Source of the DNA: Roseiflexaceae bacterium
Lineage (GTDB): Bacteria; Chloroflexota; Chloroflexia; Chloroflexales; Roseiflexaceae
Assembly: GCA_947474225.1 (NCBI GenBank)
Contig: CANJHS010000011.1
Location: 1-64,000 of the forward strand
Length of the DNA: 64,000 nt
Direction of reading: 5' to 3'
A program made the position numbers and the translations under genes. Below, piece after piece: positions 63,239 to 64,000 of this stretch. The notes under the pieces are model-generated. The model made no database searches and was not told the origin of the DNA. It saw nothing but the letters and a program-made list of their open reading frames with translations. Position 1 is the stretch's first letter. Every line of letters begins with the position of its first letter.

Positions 63239-63869
63239 CTGGTACCTTTCTACAGATCATGACAACAAATATCATCAGAAGCACCGGGTACTTCTCAATT
63301 GACATTCATGTCCCTGTCCTCTCATACGCATCCGGCATATGAGTTAGATCTCCATACCCGTCCAAACTCTCTTGCGAAAGTACCACGAGCCTGCAAGATT
63401 AATCCATACGTCTTCGTTTATTTTATCACAATACTGTGCCGTGGTGGTGCATTTTTCAGCGATCTTTTCATGACTATTCCTCACTCTAGTGATGTATTTT
63501 GATATTTAACACACAAAAAACCGTTTATTCTCATCTCAAAAATAAATGTGCTTGAGTCGCTCCTCGTCTTGAAATGAATCTCACGTAGAACGCGATACAT
63601 ACAAGATAAAAAAGCCTACGCAAAAACAAGACGAAAGAAAACGGATGGTTCGGCGTAAGAAAATGAGCGTTTTGAGAGAGTAGTCACGGTAGTCGGGGGA
63701 GTTTTCAGCTAGCAACGAAGTGGTGCCAGTAAAAAGAGCAATCGTGACGGAATGTTGTTATGGAGAAAGAAAACCTGGGGCTGGTGAGATGCGCAGGAAA
63801 GGGTAGATCAATTGGGTTAGGTATACAGGAAAGCCCCTCCACGTAGCAGAGGGGCTCGAGACAGACAAA
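63239..63869. other. Leader/promoter region of the act operon
   Basis: This intergenic region has no large gene. On the minus strand, 'attgtgataaaataaac' near 63435-63415 contains a TAAAAT-like -10. A short ORF, MKRSLKNAPPRHSIVIK (63471-63418), has 'gtgagg' seven bases upstream and is strongly basic; it might be a leader peptide or chance. The region 63500-63720 is AT-rich, with no recognised feature. Confidence 0.4.
63832..63856 (-). terminator. Terminator of the oxidoreductase gene at the right edge
   Basis: An 8-bp stem (agcccctc / gaggggct) with a 9-base loop. The minus strand continues TTTCC, so the U-tract is short. Confidence 0.6.
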
Positions 63870-64000
63870 TTAAAACGTCGAAGTGAGAAGTTGGGTTGTG
63901 CCTGTTTCTGCTGCACGGAGTCCTGCTTCGATAATTTCGATGACATGGGCAGCATGCTGCGCACTCGCGATAGGTGGTGTGCCGTGTTGGACTGCGTCGA
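63870..64000 (-). CDS. Gfo/Idh/MocA-type oxidoreductase, C-terminal fragment
   Basis: The track's 68-aa ORF is in the wrong frame. The correct minus-strand frame ends at TAA 63870-63872 and reads DAVQHGTPPIASAQHAAHVIEIIEAGLRAAETGTTQLLTSTF, very similar to the last helix and tail of NAD(P)-dependent Gfo/Idh/MocA sugar oxidoreductases (FxxAxxxGxPPxxxGxxAxxVLEIIxAxxxSAxxGxxVxL). The rest of the gene lies beyond the window. Substrate unknown. Confidence 0.75.
   Translation of the reverse strand, partial: DAVQHGTPPIASAQHAAHVIEIIEAGLRAAETGTTQLLTSTF

Noticed and set aside
63758-63964. 68-aa minus-strand ORF at the right edge
   Set aside because: Another frame on the same strand matches the C-terminus of a Gfo/Idh/MocA oxidoreductase and is the true coding frame.
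1-64000. CRISPR arrays, tRNA and rRNA genes
   Set aside because: No regularly spaced repeats were seen and no T-arm or rRNA hallmark sequences were recognised in the intergenic regions read.

Overview
The window looks like a chromosomal segment of a Chloroflexota bacterium, most likely class Chloroflexia. The case rests on gene content. There is a complete alternative complex III operon (actA to actF), a carotenoid locus with two different desaturases, a secreted GH99-like protein with a C-terminal domain I associate with this phylum, a stand-alone methylmalonyl-CoA mutase catalytic subunit, and a STAND NTPase with TPR repeats. Genus was not determined. Most genes are housekeeping genes in short operons, with clear Shine-Dalgarno sequences and many strong intrinsic terminators.

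Layout: 1-1.1 kb is the right part of a frameshifted IS256-family transposase. 1.2-8.8 kb holds purK, a secreted GH99-like protein, an EamA transporter-glgA-purE run, and methylmalonyl-CoA mutase. 8.8-10.2 kb is a decayed locus of secreted or membrane-anchored proteins with several frameshifts and stops. 10.4-22 kb carries a double-GNAT protein, a phoU / mutS / unknown series on the minus strand, then lepA, a PrsA-like foldase, mazG, a DUF951 protein, miaA and a secreted C-type lectin-like protein on the plus strand. 22.1-24.1 kb is an AT-richer stretch with no intact gene. 24.1-31.4 kb is the carotenoid operon (PDS-like desaturase, pseudokinase-WD40 protein, CrtI-like desaturase) followed by a CNNM/CorC protein. 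31.5-39.4 kb is a BmpA-type nucleoside ABC transporter interrupted by a STAND NTPase gene on the opposite strand. 39.6-53.2 kb has a site-2 protease, PHP phosphoesterase, isoprenylcysteine methyltransferase-like protein, YgfZ, ribokinase, M23 peptidase, arginine decarboxylase with a long leader, a histidine phosphatase, polyprenyl synthase, a principal-type sigma factor, a MaoC dehydratase and sucD. 53.6-63.2 kb is the respiratory block, with a small conserved-looking ORF, a histidine-rich membrane protein and actF-E-D-C-B-A. The right edge carries the 3' end of a Gfo/Idh/MocA oxidoreductase.

How the genes fit together: ActA-F form a quinol:electron acceptor oxidoreductase that can replace the bc1 complex. 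Polyprenyl synthase and the two desaturases serve isoprenoid/carotenoid synthesis. PurE/PurK, the nucleoside importer and ribokinase serve purine and ribose supply. MCM and SucD link propionyl- or methylmalonyl-CoA to the citric acid cycle.

The most unusual items are a ~290-nt putative structured leader RNA ending in an intrinsic terminator ahead of arginine decarboxylase, a pseudokinase-WD40 protein placed between two carotenoid desaturases, a multi-histidine membrane protein downstream of the alternative complex III operon, and the two decayed regions.
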